Assembly (NCBI RefSeq): GCF_036421915.1
Contig: NZ_JAZGOM010000011.1
Length of the DNA stretch: 64,000 nucleotides
Strand: one strand, 5' to 3'
Source: Georgenia_A wangjunii
Lineage (GTDB): Bacteria; Actinomycetota; Actinomycetes; Actinomycetales; Actinomycetaceae
Shown: positions 1 through 8,135 of the stretch, in pieces
Numbering within the stretch: the stretch's first letter is position 1
How the letters are laid out: each line of letters starts with the position of its first letter
The notes under the pieces: model-generated
What the model was told of the DNA's origin: nothing
The model's input: the letters and a program-made list of their open reading frames with translations, nothing else
Database searches by the model: none
Made by a program: the position numbers and the translations under genes

Positions 1-5
1 GTGCC

Positions 6-743
6 ATGACCTACACCCTCGTACTGCTCCGCCACGGCGAGAGCGAATGGAACGCGAAGAACCTCTTCACCGGATGGGTGGACGTCCCACTCTCGGAGAA
101 GGGCACCGAGGAGGCCAAGCGCGCCGGTCAGCTGCTCATGGACGCGGGGATCAGCCCGGACGTCCTGCACACGTCGCTGCTGCGCCGGGCCATCTCGACG
201 GCGAACCTCGCGCTCGACGCCGCGGACCTGCACTGGCTGCCCGTCAAGCGCCACTGGCGCCTCAACGAGCGCCACTACGGCGCGCTGCAGGGCAAGAACA
301 AGAAGGAGATCCGCGACGAGTACGGCGAGGAGCAGTTCATGCTCTGGCGCCGCTCCTACGACGTCCCGCCGCCCCCCATCGAGCCGGGGTCCGAGTTCTC
401 GCAGGACGCCGATCCCCGCTATGCGGGGGAGCCGATCCCGGCGAGCGAGTGCCTCAAGGACGTCCTCGACCGCGCGCTTCCCTACTGGGACGCCGAGATC
501 GTCCCGGACCTCAAGGCCGGCAAGACCGTCCTCGTCGCGGCGCACGGAAACTCGCTGCGCGCGATCATCAAGCACCTCGACAACATCGACGACGACACGA
601 TCTCCGGGCTCAACGTCCCCACGGGCATCCCGCTGCTCTACGAGCTCGACGAGGACCTGCGCCCCACGACCCCCGGTGGCCGCTACCTCGACCCCGAGGC
701 CGCGGAGGCCGCCATCAACGCCGTGGCGAACCAGGGCAAGTAA
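6..743 (+). CDS. gpmA: 2,3-bisphosphoglycerate-dependent phosphoglycerate mutase
   Basis: This glycolytic and gluconeogenic enzyme interconverts 3- and 2-phosphoglycerate in the cytosol through a phosphohistidine intermediate. The 245-residue product has the full length of the dPGM family. The RHGES motif near the N-terminus places the phospho-accepting His at residue 10, and AAHGNSLR supplies the second catalytic His at about residue 180. The substrate-binding segment NERHYGALQG is also present. The ATG at base 6 gives the canonical N-terminus MTYTLVLLRHG. The upstream region lies outside the window, so operon context is unknown. A strong hairpin follows the stop and separates it from the convergent phoU. 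Confidence 0.96.
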   Translation: MTYTLVLLRHGESEWNAKNLFTGWVDVPLSEKGTEEAKRAGQLLMDAGISPDVLHTSLLRRAISTANLALDAADLHWLPVKRHWRLNERHYGALQGKNKKEIRDEYGEEQFMLWRRSYDVPPPPIEPGSEFSQDADPRYAGEPIPASECLKDVLDRALPYWDAEIVPDLKAGKTVLVAAHGNSLRAIIKHLDNIDDDTISGLNVPTGIPLLYELDEDLRPTTPGGRYLDPEAAEAAINAVANQGK

Positions 744-758
744 CCGTCTGTACACGAC

Positions 759-792
759 CGACGGCCCCGCGGAGAGATCCGCGGGGCCGTCG
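759..792. terminator. Bidirectional hairpin between gpmA and phoU
   Basis: A perfect 15-bp GC-rich stem (759-773 with 778-792) closes a GAGA tetraloop. It lies between two convergent genes, so it probably terminates both. No U-tract follows, as is common in actinobacteria. Confidence 0.75.
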
Positions 793-841
793 CTGCGTCT
801 ACGGCTGCAGGAGCGGGCGTGCCGCCTCCCGCAGCGCGGGT

Positions 842-1504
842 TCAGCTGTCGTAGGCGACTGAGTTGCTGAGGTCCCCGGTGACGAGGAAGGAGATGCGCC
901 GCGCGACCGAGACGCCGTGGTCGCCGAACCGCTCGAAGTAGCGGCCGAGGAGCACGCCGTCGATGAGCTCCTGCTTCGTCATCTCTGTCGCCGGGTCGAG
1001 CATGATCCGGAACGTCTCGCGGTGGAGGTTGTCGAGGGCGTCGTCGTCGCGCTCGACCCCGGCGGCCTGGGCGAGGTCGCGGGTGCCGAGCAGCTCGGTG
1101 ACCTGCAGTGCCACCTTCGTGGCCGCCTCACCCATCTGGTCGAAGATCTCGGCCATGTCCGCGCTCGGCGCGGTCTCGGGGTAGCGGCCCCGCGCGATGT
1201 AGGCGATGTGGCGGGCGAGGTCGCCCATCCGCTCGAGCGTCGCCGAGAGCCGGAGCGCGGTCACGACGACGCGCAGGTCGGTCGCCACCGGCTGCTGGCG
1301 CGCCAGGAGGGAGACGCACTGCTCGTCCAGGGTCCGCTCGATCTCGTCGATCTGCTCGTCGGCCTGGATGACCTGCTCCGCCAGCTCGAGGTCCGCCGTG
1401 CGCAGCGCCGTGGAGGCGCTGCTGATCGCGTGGTGGACGAGTCGACTCATCTGCTGGAGGTCCTCGCCGATCTGCTCCAGCTCCTGCTTGAAGATCTGCC
1501 GCAC
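842..1504 (-). CDS. phoU: Phosphate-specific transport system accessory protein PhoU
   Basis: PhoU links the Pst phosphate transporter to the SenX3/PhoR-type kinase and keeps the response silent when phosphate is sufficient. The 220-residue product has two PhoU repeats, each a three-helix bundle. The metal-binding style segments are seen in ATDLRVVVTALRLSATLERMGD in the first half and LGRYFERFGDHGVSVARRI at the end. The frame is open further upstream, but the GTG at 1504 is chosen because it gives the family N-terminus VRQIFKQELEQI and has AAGGAG about 8 bases upstream. The gene is divergent from senX3-regX3, the usual actinobacterial arrangement. Confidence 0.93.
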   Translation of the reverse strand: MRQIFKQELEQIGEDLQQMSRLVHHAISSASTALRTADLELAEQVIQADEQIDEIERTLDEQCVSLLARQQPVATDLRVVVTALRLSATLERMGDLARHIAYIARGRYPETAPSADMAEIFDQMGEAATKVALQVTELLGTRDLAQAAGVERDDDALDNLHRETFRIMLDPATEMTKQELIDGVLLGRYFERFGDHGVSVARRISFLVTGDLSNSVAYDS

Positions 1505-1564
1505 CGGTGCGCTCCTTGCTGCTCGTCCGCGTGGCCTGTTCCACCTCCACCGTAACGTTCCACA

Positions 1565-1585
1565 GGTTGATGAACGAGCGGTGAC
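1565..1585. promoter_or_regulatory. Candidate PHO box between phoU and senX3
   Basis: Two imperfect direct repeats, GATGAAC (1569-1575) and GGTGACG (1580-1586), are spaced exactly 11 bp apart. They resemble the GGTGAAC/GTTCACC units bound by RegX3/PhoP-type regulators. The position between divergent phosphate-response genes supports autoregulation. The match is partial. Confidence 0.35.
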
Positions 1586-1645
1586 GTGCGGGCGAACGTC
1601 CGGGGATCGCCGTGGTCGTCGGTACATACCCGCCGCGCGGACCCT

Positions 1646-1659
1646 TACCCTCGCAAGTG
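1646..1659 (+). promoter_or_regulatory. Leaderless-type -10 of senX3
   Basis: A TACCCT hexamer at 1646-1651 sits seven bases before the senX3 GTG, and no Shine-Dalgarno lies between. This is the leaderless pattern seen repeatedly in this window. A perfect TGAAC-G-GTTCA palindrome overlaps the first codons (1660-1670). Confidence 0.45.
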
Positions 1660-2864
1660 TGAACGGTTCATGGCCGCTCGTGCTCGCGGCGCTGGTCGGG
1701 CTCCTCCTCGGTGCCGGAGCGATGGTGCTGCTCCGCCGCCGGGCGGACGCGCGGGCCACGCCGCAGGCGCCGGACGGTCCCGTCAGCGCGGACGCCGACG
1801 CGGTGCTGCGCGCCCTGCGCTCGAGCGTCGTCCTCCTCGACGAGGACGACGCCGCGCTCCGGGCCAGCCCCTCGGCGTTCGGGCTCGGGCTCGTCCGTGG
1901 CGGCTACCTCGCGCCCGGCCCCGTCCTCGACATGGTCGCGCGGGTGCGCCGCTCGGGCGACGTCGAGGACCGTGAGCTCACCGTCCCACGGGGGCCACTG
2001 CCGGGCTCGGGTGTCCTCATCCTCCAGGTCCGCGTCACCCCGCTCGGCGAGGACCGGGTGCTCGTCGCGGCGGACGACCACACAGCGGCGCGGCGGCTCG
2101 ACCAGATGCGGCGGGACTTCGTCGCGAACGTCTCCCACGAGCTCAAGACCCCCGTCGGAGCGATCGCGCTCCTCGCGGAGACGGTCCACGACGCCGCTGA
2201 CGAGCCGGCCACGGTCAAGCACTTCGCCTCCCGCATGAAGCGCGAGGCGCGCCGTCTCACGACGCTCGTCCAGGAGATCATCGACCTCTCGCGCCTCCAG
2301 GAGCCGGACGCCCTCGTCGACTCGGTGCTCGTCGACATCGACGACGTCGTCATCGAGGCCGCGGACCGCGTGCGGGTCGAGGCCGAGGCGAACGAGATCG
2401 TCCTGACGGTGGGCGGCCAGAAGGGGCTGCGCGTCTACGGCGACCCGGACCTGCTCACCACGGCCGTGCGCAACCTCCTCGACAACGCCATCCGGCACTC
2501 CCGTCCTGCCACCCGGGTCTCGGTGGGGGTCGTCGGTCGCGACGAGAGCGTGCGCATCGCCGTCGTCGACCAGGGCGAGGGGATCTCGAAGGAGAACCAG
2601 AGCCGGATCTTCGAGCGGTTCTTCCGGGCGGACCCGGCCCGTGCCCGCAAGACCGGGGGCTCGGGCCTCGGCCTGAGCATCGTCAAGCACATCGCGGCGG
2701 ACCACGGCGGCGAGGTGTCCGTGTGGTCGCTGCCCGGCAAGGGCTCGACCTTCACGCTCACCATCCCGCGAGCCGCGGAGGAGGACGCCGCCGACCTGGC
2801 GCCGCCGTCCGCCGGGGCCGAGCCGGCCCAAGCCGTTCCTGAGGACGAAGGAGATCGACGATGA
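1659..2864 (+). CDS. senX3: Phosphate-sensing sensor histidine kinase SenX3
   Basis: This membrane sensor kinase of the phosphate-starvation two-component system phosphorylates RegX3. The 401-residue product starts with one hydrophobic segment (about residues 4-22), followed by a PAS-like region (about 45-140). The HisKA motif VSHELKTPVG has the phospho-accepting His near residue 160. A HATPase_c domain follows with N box NLLDNAIRHS, G1 box VVDQGEGIS, and GGSGLGLSIVKHI. The GTG at 1659 is preferred over longer forms because it starts immediately before the membrane segment and follows a leaderless-type -10. The stop overlaps the regX3 start by four bases (ATGA), so the two are translationally coupled. 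Confidence 0.93.
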   Translation: MNGSWPLVLAALVGLLLGAGAMVLLRRRADARATPQAPDGPVSADADAVLRALRSSVVLLDEDDAALRASPSAFGLGLVRGGYLAPGPVLDMVARVRRSGDVEDRELTVPRGPLPGSGVLILQVRVTPLGEDRVLVAADDHTAARRLDQMRRDFVANVSHELKTPVGAIALLAETVHDAADEPATVKHFASRMKREARRLTTLVQEIIDLSRLQEPDALVDSVLVDIDDVVIEAADRVRVEAEANEIVLTVGGQKGLRVYGDPDLLTTAVRNLLDNAIRHSRPATRVSVGVVGRDESVRIAVVDQGEGISKENQSRIFERFFRADPARARKTGGSGLGLSIVKHIAADHGGEVSVWSLPGKGSTFTLTIPRAAEEDAADLAPPSAGAEPAQAVPEDEGDRR

Positions 2865-3550
2865 CCACCATCCTGCTGGTCGAGGACGAGGAGTCCTACC
2901 GCGAGCCGCTGACGTTCCAGCTCGAGCGCGACGGGTTCGACGTCGTCGCCGTCGACGACGGGCTCGCGGCGCTCGTCGCCTACGACCGGTCCGGCCCGGA
3001 CCTCGTCCTCCTCGACGTCATGCTCCCCGGGATGTCCGGCACCGAGGTGTGCCGCGCCCTGCGCACGCGGGGGAACGTGCCGGTCATCATGCTCACCGCG
3101 AAGGACAGTGAGATCGACAAGGTCGTCGGGCTCGAGCTCGGCGCGGACGACTACGTGACGAAGCCCTACTCCTACCGCGAGCTCGTGGCGCGGGTCCGTG
3201 CCGTCCTGCGGCGCGGGAGCAGCGAGGAGGCGGGCGGGGAGACCGGCCAGCTCGTCGTCGGCGACATCCGTATGGACGTCAACCGGCACGAGGTGGAGGT
3301 CGGCGGGAGGCCCGTACCGATGCCGCTGCGGGAGTTCGAGCTGCTCGAGGTGTTCCTGCGCAACCCCGACCACGTCCTCACCCGCGGCCAGCTCATCGAA
3401 CGGGTCTGGGGCGCGGACTACGTCGGGGACACGAAGACCCTCGACGTCCACGTCAAACGCCTGCGCGCGAAGATCGAGGCCGAGCCGTCGAGCCCGACGC
3501 TCCTGCTCACGGTGCGCGGGCTCGGCTACCGGCTCGTCACCCCCGCGTAG
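2861..3550 (+). CDS. regX3: Phosphate-response regulator RegX3
   Basis: This OmpR/PhoB-family response regulator activates phosphate-scavenging genes after phosphorylation by SenX3. The 229-residue protein has an N-terminal receiver domain (about 1-120). Its acidic pocket is EDEE, its phospho-accepting Asp is near residue 52 in LVLLDVMLPG, and its conserved Lys is in VTKPYSYREL. A C-terminal winged helix (about 130-227) contains the typical RGQLIERVWG and TLDVHVKRLRAKI segments. It overlaps senX3 by four bases. The candidate PHO box upstream of senX3 suggests autoregulation. pstS follows as a likely target. Confidence 0.95.
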   Translation: MTTILLVEDEESYREPLTFQLERDGFDVVAVDDGLAALVAYDRSGPDLVLLDVMLPGMSGTEVCRALRTRGNVPVIMLTAKDSEIDKVVGLELGADDYVTKPYSYRELVARVRAVLRRGSSEEAGGETGQLVVGDIRMDVNRHEVEVGGRPVPMPLREFELLEVFLRNPDHVLTRGQLIERVWGADYVGDTKTLDVHVKRLRAKIEAEPSSPTLLLTVRGLGYRLVTPA

Positions 3551-3580
3551 CCGCGGTGGGGCCGGGTGCCCCTCGACGCT

Positions 3581-3602
3581 AGCCTGGCGTCTGGACCAGG
3601 CT
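3581..3602. repeat. Inverted repeat ahead of pstS
   Basis: AGCCTGG (3581-3587) and CCAGGCT (3596-3602) form a 7-bp stem with an 8-base loop in the 70-bp regX3-pstS gap. It could end the regX3 transcript or act in the pstS leader. A TAGCCT hexamer overlapping its left arm could also be a -10. Confidence 0.4.
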
Positions 3603-3620
3603 GGACGACGAGGGGAACCC

Positions 3621-4709
3621 ATGAGCGAGAAGCGCGCCGGCACCCGGCGGCTGGGTGCGGTGATGGCGGCGGGGACGGCGGTCCTCGGTCTCGCCTCGTG
3701 CGCGTCGGGCACGGCGAGCGTCGCCGGCGCGGGCGCCTCCTCGCAGGAGATCGCGATGCAGGCGTGGATGGCCGGCTTCTACGAGCAGAACCCGGACGTC
3801 CTCGTCTCCTACGACCCGACGGGATCGGGAGCGGGGCGCGAGATGTTCATCAACGGTGCCGTGCAGTTCGCCGGGTCCGACGCCGCCCTGGACGACGCCG
3901 AGCTCGACGCGGCGACCGAGCGTTGCTCCGGCGGTGACGTCATCGAGCTGCCCCTGTACATCTCCCCGATCGCCGTCGCGTACAACCTTCCCGACCTCGA
4001 CGTGCCGCACGTCAATCTCACCCCCGAGGTCATCGCCGCGATCTTCAACGGGGAGGTCGAGCGCTGGGACGACCCGGCGATCGCCGCGACGAACCCCGGG
4101 GTGGCGCTGCCCGACCTCGCCGTCGTCCCCGTCAACCGCTCCGACGATTCGGGCACGACGGAGAACTTCACGGAGTACCTCGCGGCCGCCGGGGGAGACG
4201 CGTGGCCGCACGAGCCGAGCGGGACGTGGCCGCGCTCGGGCACCCAGTCGGGCGCCCAGAACGCCGGTGTCGTCTCGACGCTCGAGGGGGCCGCCGGCAC
4301 CATCGCCTACGTCGACGCCTCCCAGGTCACCGAAGCCCTCGGGACCGTCGCCGTCGGCGTCGGTGACGAGTTCGTCCCGTTCTCCCCGGAGGCCGCGGCG
4401 ACCGTCGTCGACGTCTCCCCGCCCGCGGAGGGTGCCACGGACCTGCGGCTGACGATCGACCTCGCGCACGACACGGACGAGGCCGGGGCGTACCCGGTCG
4501 TCCTCGTCTCCTACACGATCGCCTGCAGCCGCTACGACGAGGAGCAGGCCGAGGGGATCGCCGCCCTCCTCACCTACATCGCGAGCGAGGAAGGGCAGGC
4601 CCTGGCGGCCCGCCCGGACGTCGCCGGCTCGGCGCCGATCTCGCAGGACCTGCGCGAGCGGGTCATGGCGGCGGTCGGTCAGATCTCCGCGGCCACCGAC
4701 GCCGGCTGA
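3621..4709 (+). CDS. pstS: Phosphate ABC transporter substrate-binding lipoprotein PstS
   Basis: This surface lipoprotein captures inorganic phosphate for the PstCAB importer. The 362-residue precursor has a lipoprotein signal (RR, hydrophobic stretch, LASC lipobox with Cys27). It then has the PstS fold, including the phosphate-contacting segment DPTGSGAGREMFINGAVQFAGSD and the RSDDSGTTENF loop. The ATG at 3621 follows GAGGGGA. The frame is open upstream into regX3, but the signal peptide fixes the start here. pstC, pstA and pstB do not follow: the next gene is on the opposite strand. The permease and ATPase must therefore lie elsewhere, or this is a spare binding protein. Confidence 0.92.
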   Translation: MSEKRAGTRRLGAVMAAGTAVLGLASCASGTASVAGAGASSQEIAMQAWMAGFYEQNPDVLVSYDPTGSGAGREMFINGAVQFAGSDAALDDAELDAATERCSGGDVIELPLYISPIAVAYNLPDLDVPHVNLTPEVIAAIFNGEVERWDDPAIAATNPGVALPDLAVVPVNRSDDSGTTENFTEYLAAAGGDAWPHEPSGTWPRSGTQSGAQNAGVVSTLEGAAGTIAYVDASQVTEALGTVAVGVGDEFVPFSPEAAATVVDVSPPAEGATDLRLTIDLAHDTDEAGAYPVVLVSYTIACSRYDEEQAEGIAALLTYIASEEGQALAARPDVAGSAPISQDLRERVMAAVGQISAATDAG

Positions 4710-4725
4710 GGCCGGCGCGGGCCCG

Positions 4726-5187
4726 TCAGGGCACGAACTCCGCGTACCCGGACAGGGTGCCGTCGAGCACGGGGACGGGCGCCGTGACGGCGCCGTGCGT
4801 GGCGGTCGAGATCGTCGCCTGCGTCACCGAGCCGGGGGCGTCGGGCACGGCGGCGAGCTCGACGTCGTCGTCGACGCCGAGGGCGACGCGCTCGCGGGCG
4901 GGTACGCGGACGCTCACCCGCTCGTCGGCGACGATGAGCGAGAACTCGACGTCCTCCGTGGTGTCGTTGACGAGGGCACCGAGCAGGACCCCCTCGGCGC
5001 CCTGCTCCTCCGTGAGGATCATGAGGTTCTCGCCGCGGACGAGCTCGGTGACCTCCACCCGGATGCCGTCGCTGGCCGAGTACGGCTCCAGCGTCTGGAC
5101 CGGGGTGCCCAGCGCGCACCCGGTGGTGACGAGCGCCGCGGCGCCGAGGACGGCCGCGGCGAGCGGGCGGCGGGCGGTGCGGGTCAA
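4726..5187 (-). CDS. Small lipoprotein of unknown function
   Basis: The product is a 153-residue predicted lipoprotein. The N-terminus TRTARR is followed by a hydrophobic segment and a TTGC lipobox with Cys24. The mature part is acidic and beta-rich, ending with DGTLSGYAEFVP. I do not recognise a named family. A TTG start at 5187 is chosen because AAGGAG lies 8-9 bases upstream and the signal peptide begins there, although the frame stays open further upstream. The gene is convergent with pstS, with only 16 bp between their stops. A role at the cell surface is all that can be inferred. Confidence 0.75.
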   Translation of the reverse strand: MTRTARRPLAAAVLGAAALVTTGCALGTPVQTLEPYSASDGIRVEVTELVRGENLMILTEEQGAEGVLLGALVNDTTEDVEFSLIVADERVSVRVPARERVALGVDDDVELAAVPDAPGSVTQATISTATHGAVTAPVPVLDGTLSGYAEFVP

Positions 5188-5353
5188 GGCTGGTCTCCTT
5201 CGTCGAAGCCGGTGGGCGTCGAGTGCAGGGTACCGGCCCGCGGCGCGCAGCGCCGATGTCGCCGGGGACCGGGCACATACCTCCCCCGGCACCGCGCGGG
5301 GGTGGACGCAGCGGCACCCAGCGCGGGACAATGACCTTCACAACCGCAGAATG

Positions 5354-5376
5354 ACGCCATTTTGGCGTGGTAGACT
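5354..5376 (+). promoter_or_regulatory. carD promoter with overlapping palindrome
   Basis: A perfect inverted repeat ACGCCA-TTT-TGGCGT (5354-5368) ends two bases before a TAGACT -10 hexamer (5371-5376). It therefore occupies the spacer of the carD promoter. No good -35 is visible, as expected for CarD-dependent promoters. The palindrome could be an operator. Confidence 0.5.
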
Positions 5377-5407
5377 GGGCTCTTCCCGACCAAGGAGTAC
5401 CCCCACC

Positions 5408-5890
5408 ATGACCTTCAATGTCGGTGAGACTGTCGTCTACCCGCACCACGGAGCAGCCCTTATCGAGGCAGTCTCGAAGAAGGTCATCAGAGGTGAGGAG
5501 AAGCTCTACCTCCGCCTCCGTGTGGCACAGGGCGACCTGACGATCGAGGTCCCGGCGGACAACGTCGACCTCGTCGGTGTGCGCGACGTCGTCGGCCGTG
5601 AGGGCCTGGAGAAGGTCTTCGACGTGCTCCGTGCGCCGTACACGGAGGAGCCGACCAACTGGTCGCGCCGGTACAAGGCGAACGTCGAGAAGATCGCCTC
5701 CGGCGACGTCATCAAGGTCGCCGAGGTCGTCCGTGACCTCTCCCGCCGCGACGCCGACCGCGGCCTGTCCGCCGGTGAGAAGCGCATGCTCGCCAAGGCC
5801 CGGCAGATCCTCGTCTCCGAGCTGGCGCTCGCCGAGCACACGGAGGAGGACAAGGCCGAGGCCATCCTCGACAACGTCCTCGCCTCCTGA
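5408..5890 (+). CDS. carD: CarD-family RNA polymerase-binding transcription factor
   Basis: CarD binds the RNA polymerase beta subunit and stabilises open complexes at rRNA and many housekeeping promoters. The 160-residue product has the usual length. The N-terminal Tudor-like RNAP-interaction domain begins MTFNVGETVVYPHHGAA. The helical C-terminal DNA-binding domain includes the conserved Trp in EPTNWSRRYKANVEKI, followed by SRRDADRGLSAGEKRML. The ATG at 5408 follows AAGGAG at good spacing. ispD begins 29 bases after the stop, matching the widely conserved carD-ispD order. Confidence 0.96.
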   Translation: MTFNVGETVVYPHHGAALIEAVSKKVIRGEEKLYLRLRVAQGDLTIEVPADNVDLVGVRDVVGREGLEKVFDVLRAPYTEEPTNWSRRYKANVEKIASGDVIKVAEVVRDLSRRDADRGLSAGEKRMLAKARQILVSELALAEHTEEDKAEAILDNVLAS

Positions 5891-5919
5891 CGGGTCCCCA
5901 GGGCCACCGGGCGGTCCGC

Positions 5920-6687
5920 GTGGTCAGCGGCGCCGTGCTCACGGCGGCTGGCTCGGGCACGCGGCTCGGCCATGCCCGGCCGAAGGCGCTGGTCGAGCTC
6001 GACGGTGAGCCGCTCGTCCTCCGTGCCGCCCGTGCGCTGGCGGCCTCCGGCTGCGTGGCGCACGTCGTCGTCACCGCACCGGTCGACCACGCCTGCGACG
6101 TCGCCGCCCTCTTCCCGGCGGCGGCCGGTGCTGTTCGCGGTACCGAGACGCCCGGGGTGATCCACTCCGGGACGGTTCCGGGGACGGACGTGCCGGTCAC
6201 CGTCGTCGTCGGCGGCTCGACGCGCCAGGCCTCGGTCGCCGCGGGGCTGACCGCCCTCCCGGACGACGTCGACGTCGTCCTCGTCCACGACGCGGCCCGG
6301 GCGCTCGCCACCCCGGACCTCGTGCGGCGGGTCGTGGACGCCGTGCGCGCGGGTCACCGGGCCGTCGTGCCCGCCGTGCCCGTGAGCGACACGATCAAGG
6401 AGGTCGACGTCGGTTCCGCGGACGGTGGCGGTGCGCCGGTCCGCCGCACCCTCGACCGCGCCGTCCTGCGGGCGGTCCAGACGCCCCAGGGGTTCGACCG
6501 CGCCCAGCTCGAGGCCGCCCACGCGGCGGGCCTCGCACGCGCGGCGGACGAGGGGCTCGCCGCCTCCGACGACGCGGGGCTCGTCGAGGCGATGGGGGAG
6601 CCGGTGTGGGTCGTCCCCGGCGAGGCCGTCGCCATGAAGATCACGACGCCGCTCGACCTCGCGCTCGCCGAGCTCCTTCTGCGCTGA
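5920..6687 (+). CDS. ispD: 2-C-methyl-D-erythritol 4-phosphate cytidylyltransferase
   Basis: IspD makes CDP-methylerythritol from MEP and CTP in the non-mevalonate isoprenoid pathway. The 255-residue product has the nucleotide-binding motif LTAAGSGTRLGHARPKAL at its N-terminus, followed by VVVGGSTRQASVAAGL and VLVHDAARALA. The QTPQGFDR segment and the C-terminal DDAGLVEAMGE...KITTPLDLALAE are also typical. The GTG at 5920 gives a compact N-terminus. It is the second gene after carD on the same strand. Its usual partner ispF is about 1 kb downstream but on the opposite strand. Confidence 0.94.
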   Translation: MVSGAVLTAAGSGTRLGHARPKALVELDGEPLVLRAARALAASGCVAHVVVTAPVDHACDVAALFPAAAGAVRGTETPGVIHSGTVPGTDVPVTVVVGGSTRQASVAAGLTALPDDVDVVLVHDAARALATPDLVRRVVDAVRAGHRAVVPAVPVSDTIKEVDVGSADGGGAPVRRTLDRAVLRAVQTPQGFDRAQLEAAHAAGLARAADEGLAASDDAGLVEAMGEPVWVVPGEAVAMKITTPLDLALAELLLR

Positions 6688-6794
6688 CCCGAGCGCCCGA
6701 GCGCCCGAGCGCCCAGGCGCGGTTCCTGCGACGAGGCGCGGCGCCGGGCCGGACGCCGTGCGCGACGGGGCGAGCAGTGACGTCACGGACCGGG

Positions 6795-6822
6795 GAGGGC
6801 CCCACCGCCCGTGGAGGCCCTC
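6795..6822. terminator. Hairpin between ispD and the RDD-domain gene
   Basis: GAGGGCC (6795-6801) pairs with GGCCCTC (6816-6822), and the intervening CCAC/GTGG can extend the stem. It lies between convergent genes. Just upstream, at 6691-6714, three tandem GAGCGCCC copies directly follow the ispD stop. Confidence 0.55.
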
Positions 6823-6843
6823 GCCGGTCCGCGCGGTCGTCGG

Positions 6844-7545
6844 TCAGGACGTGCGGACGACCGTCGTGCCTCCGGCGAACCGGTCGTGCCAGCCCTGGCG
6901 GCGCGCCGGGTCGTTGTTGATGGTCACAGCGATGAAGATCCCTGCCGCTAGCTGGGCTAGGCCACCGATGAAGCCGCCCACGAACGGGATGACGTTGAGG
7001 ATGCCCAGCGCCGTCCACGCGTTGCGCTGGAGCGCCTCCTGCATCGTGGGCCGCCCGCCGGCGGCGCCGCGGACCTCGAGGTTCATGACCATCTTGCCGA
7101 TGGTCTTGCCCTGCTTCGACTCCATGACCGAGAAGTAGGCGAGGTAGAGCACCGCGGACAGCACGGCACTGACCGCGGTGGCGCCCCAGTTGTCCGTCAC
7201 GACGACGCCGAAGCCACCCTCGGTCCCCATGATGAGGCCGAGGAGGACGACGGTGACGAGGAGCCAGATGACGAGCGCGACGATGATGAAGTCGATGAGG
7301 CGTGCGAGGAAGCGCGGCATGAGGTCGGCGGGGCGACCGGCCTGCGCACCGGCGAAGGGTGCCGGCTGGGCGTGGGGAGGCTGCTGGCCGTACGGCTGCT
7401 GGCCGTAGCCCGGCTGCTGGCCGTAGCCCTGGGGAGGGGGCGGCGGCTGCTGGCCGTAGCCGGGAGGAGGCGGCGGGTTCGGGTGGCCGTTGTGCTGGGG
7501 CGGCCCGCCGGGCCCCGGGCCTGCGGGCCAGTTCTGGTCGCTCAT
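6844..7545 (-). CDS. RDD-family membrane protein with Gly/Tyr/Gln/Pro-rich N-terminus
   Basis: This is a 233-residue membrane protein. About 75 N-terminal residues are low-complexity (PPPPPGYGQQP-type repeats). The RDD domain follows, with its diagnostic segment LMPRFLARLIDFIIVALVIW. There are three or four predicted membrane helices (about 85-110, 125-145, 180-225) and a conserved SKQGKTIGKMVMNLEV stretch between them. RDD proteins are poorly characterised, and some are linked to ion exchange. The ATG at 7545 is chosen because the low-complexity start is typical of actinobacterial members and the open frame upstream is an extension through ispF. It is convergent with ispD. Confidence 0.85.
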   Translation of the reverse strand: MSDQNWPAGPGPGGPPQHNGHPNPPPPPGYGQQPPPPPQGYGQQPGYGQQPYGQQPPHAQPAPFAGAQAGRPADLMPRFLARLIDFIIVALVIWLLVTVVLLGLIMGTEGGFGVVVTDNWGATAVSAVLSAVLYLAYFSVMESKQGKTIGKMVMNLEVRGAAGGRPTMQEALQRNAWTALGILNVIPFVGGFIGGLAQLAAGIFIAVTINNDPARRQGWHDRFAGGTTVVRTS

Positions 7546-7643
7546 GGTGAGGCCTCTCGTTGGGGGAGTCACTCCCAACGTACTGATGCGCGGGCGGGGC
7601 AGGGGCCGATTGCCCGTGTGCGTGCGCGATCGGGCGGCTCGGG

Positions 7644-8126
7644 TCAGGCGCGCGGCTGGACGAGCGCGGTCGCGAGCGCGGCGACGCCCTCGCCGCGGCC
7701 GGTGAGGCCGAGGCCGTCCGTCGTCGTGGCGCTGAGCGCGACCGGAGCCCCGACCGCCGCGGTCATGGCGGCCTGAGCCTCCTCCCGACGCGGGCCGATC
7801 TTCGGTCGCAGCCCGACGACCTGGACGGCGACGTTGCCGATCTCGAAGCCGGCGGCGCGGACGCGGCGGGCCGTCTCGGTGAGGAGGGCGGCCCCGGAGG
7901 CCCCCGCCCATCGCGGCTCGGCGGTCCCGAAGTGCGAGCCGAGGTCGCCGAGGCCGGCTGCCGAGAGGAGGGCGTCGCACGCCGCGTGCGCGGCGACGTC
8001 GGCGTCGGAGTGACCCGCGAGACCCGTGACGCCCGGCCACTCGAGGCAGGCAAGGTGCATGGCGCGCCCCGACCCCTCGGGGGCGAAGGCGTGGACGTCC
8101 GTCCCGATCCCTGTGCGCGGCAGCAT
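7644..8126 (-). CDS. ispF: 2-C-methyl-D-erythritol 2,4-cyclodiphosphate synthase
   Basis: IspF cyclises CDP-methylerythritol phosphate to MEcPP in the MEP pathway. The 160-residue protein has the metal-binding GTDVHAF motif (Asp and His at about residues 10 and 12), GHSDADVAAHAACDALLSAAGLGDLG, and the C-terminal LSATTTDGLGLTGRGEGV. A TAGCCT hexamer (minus strand 8138-8133) lies six bases before the ATG with no Shine-Dalgarno, suggesting a leaderless transcript. That hexamer overlaps the stop codon of the upstream MFS gene. In most actinobacteria ispF follows ispD on the same strand, whereas here it is inverted and separated. Confidence 0.95.
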   Translation of the reverse strand: MLPRTGIGTDVHAFAPEGSGRAMHLACLEWPGVTGLAGHSDADVAAHAACDALLSAAGLGDLGSHFGTAEPRWAGASGAALLTETARRVRAAGFEIGNVAVQVVGLRPKIGPRREEAQAAMTAAVGAPVALSATTTDGLGLTGRGEGVAALATALVQPRA

Positions 8127-8135
8127 CCGGCCAGG

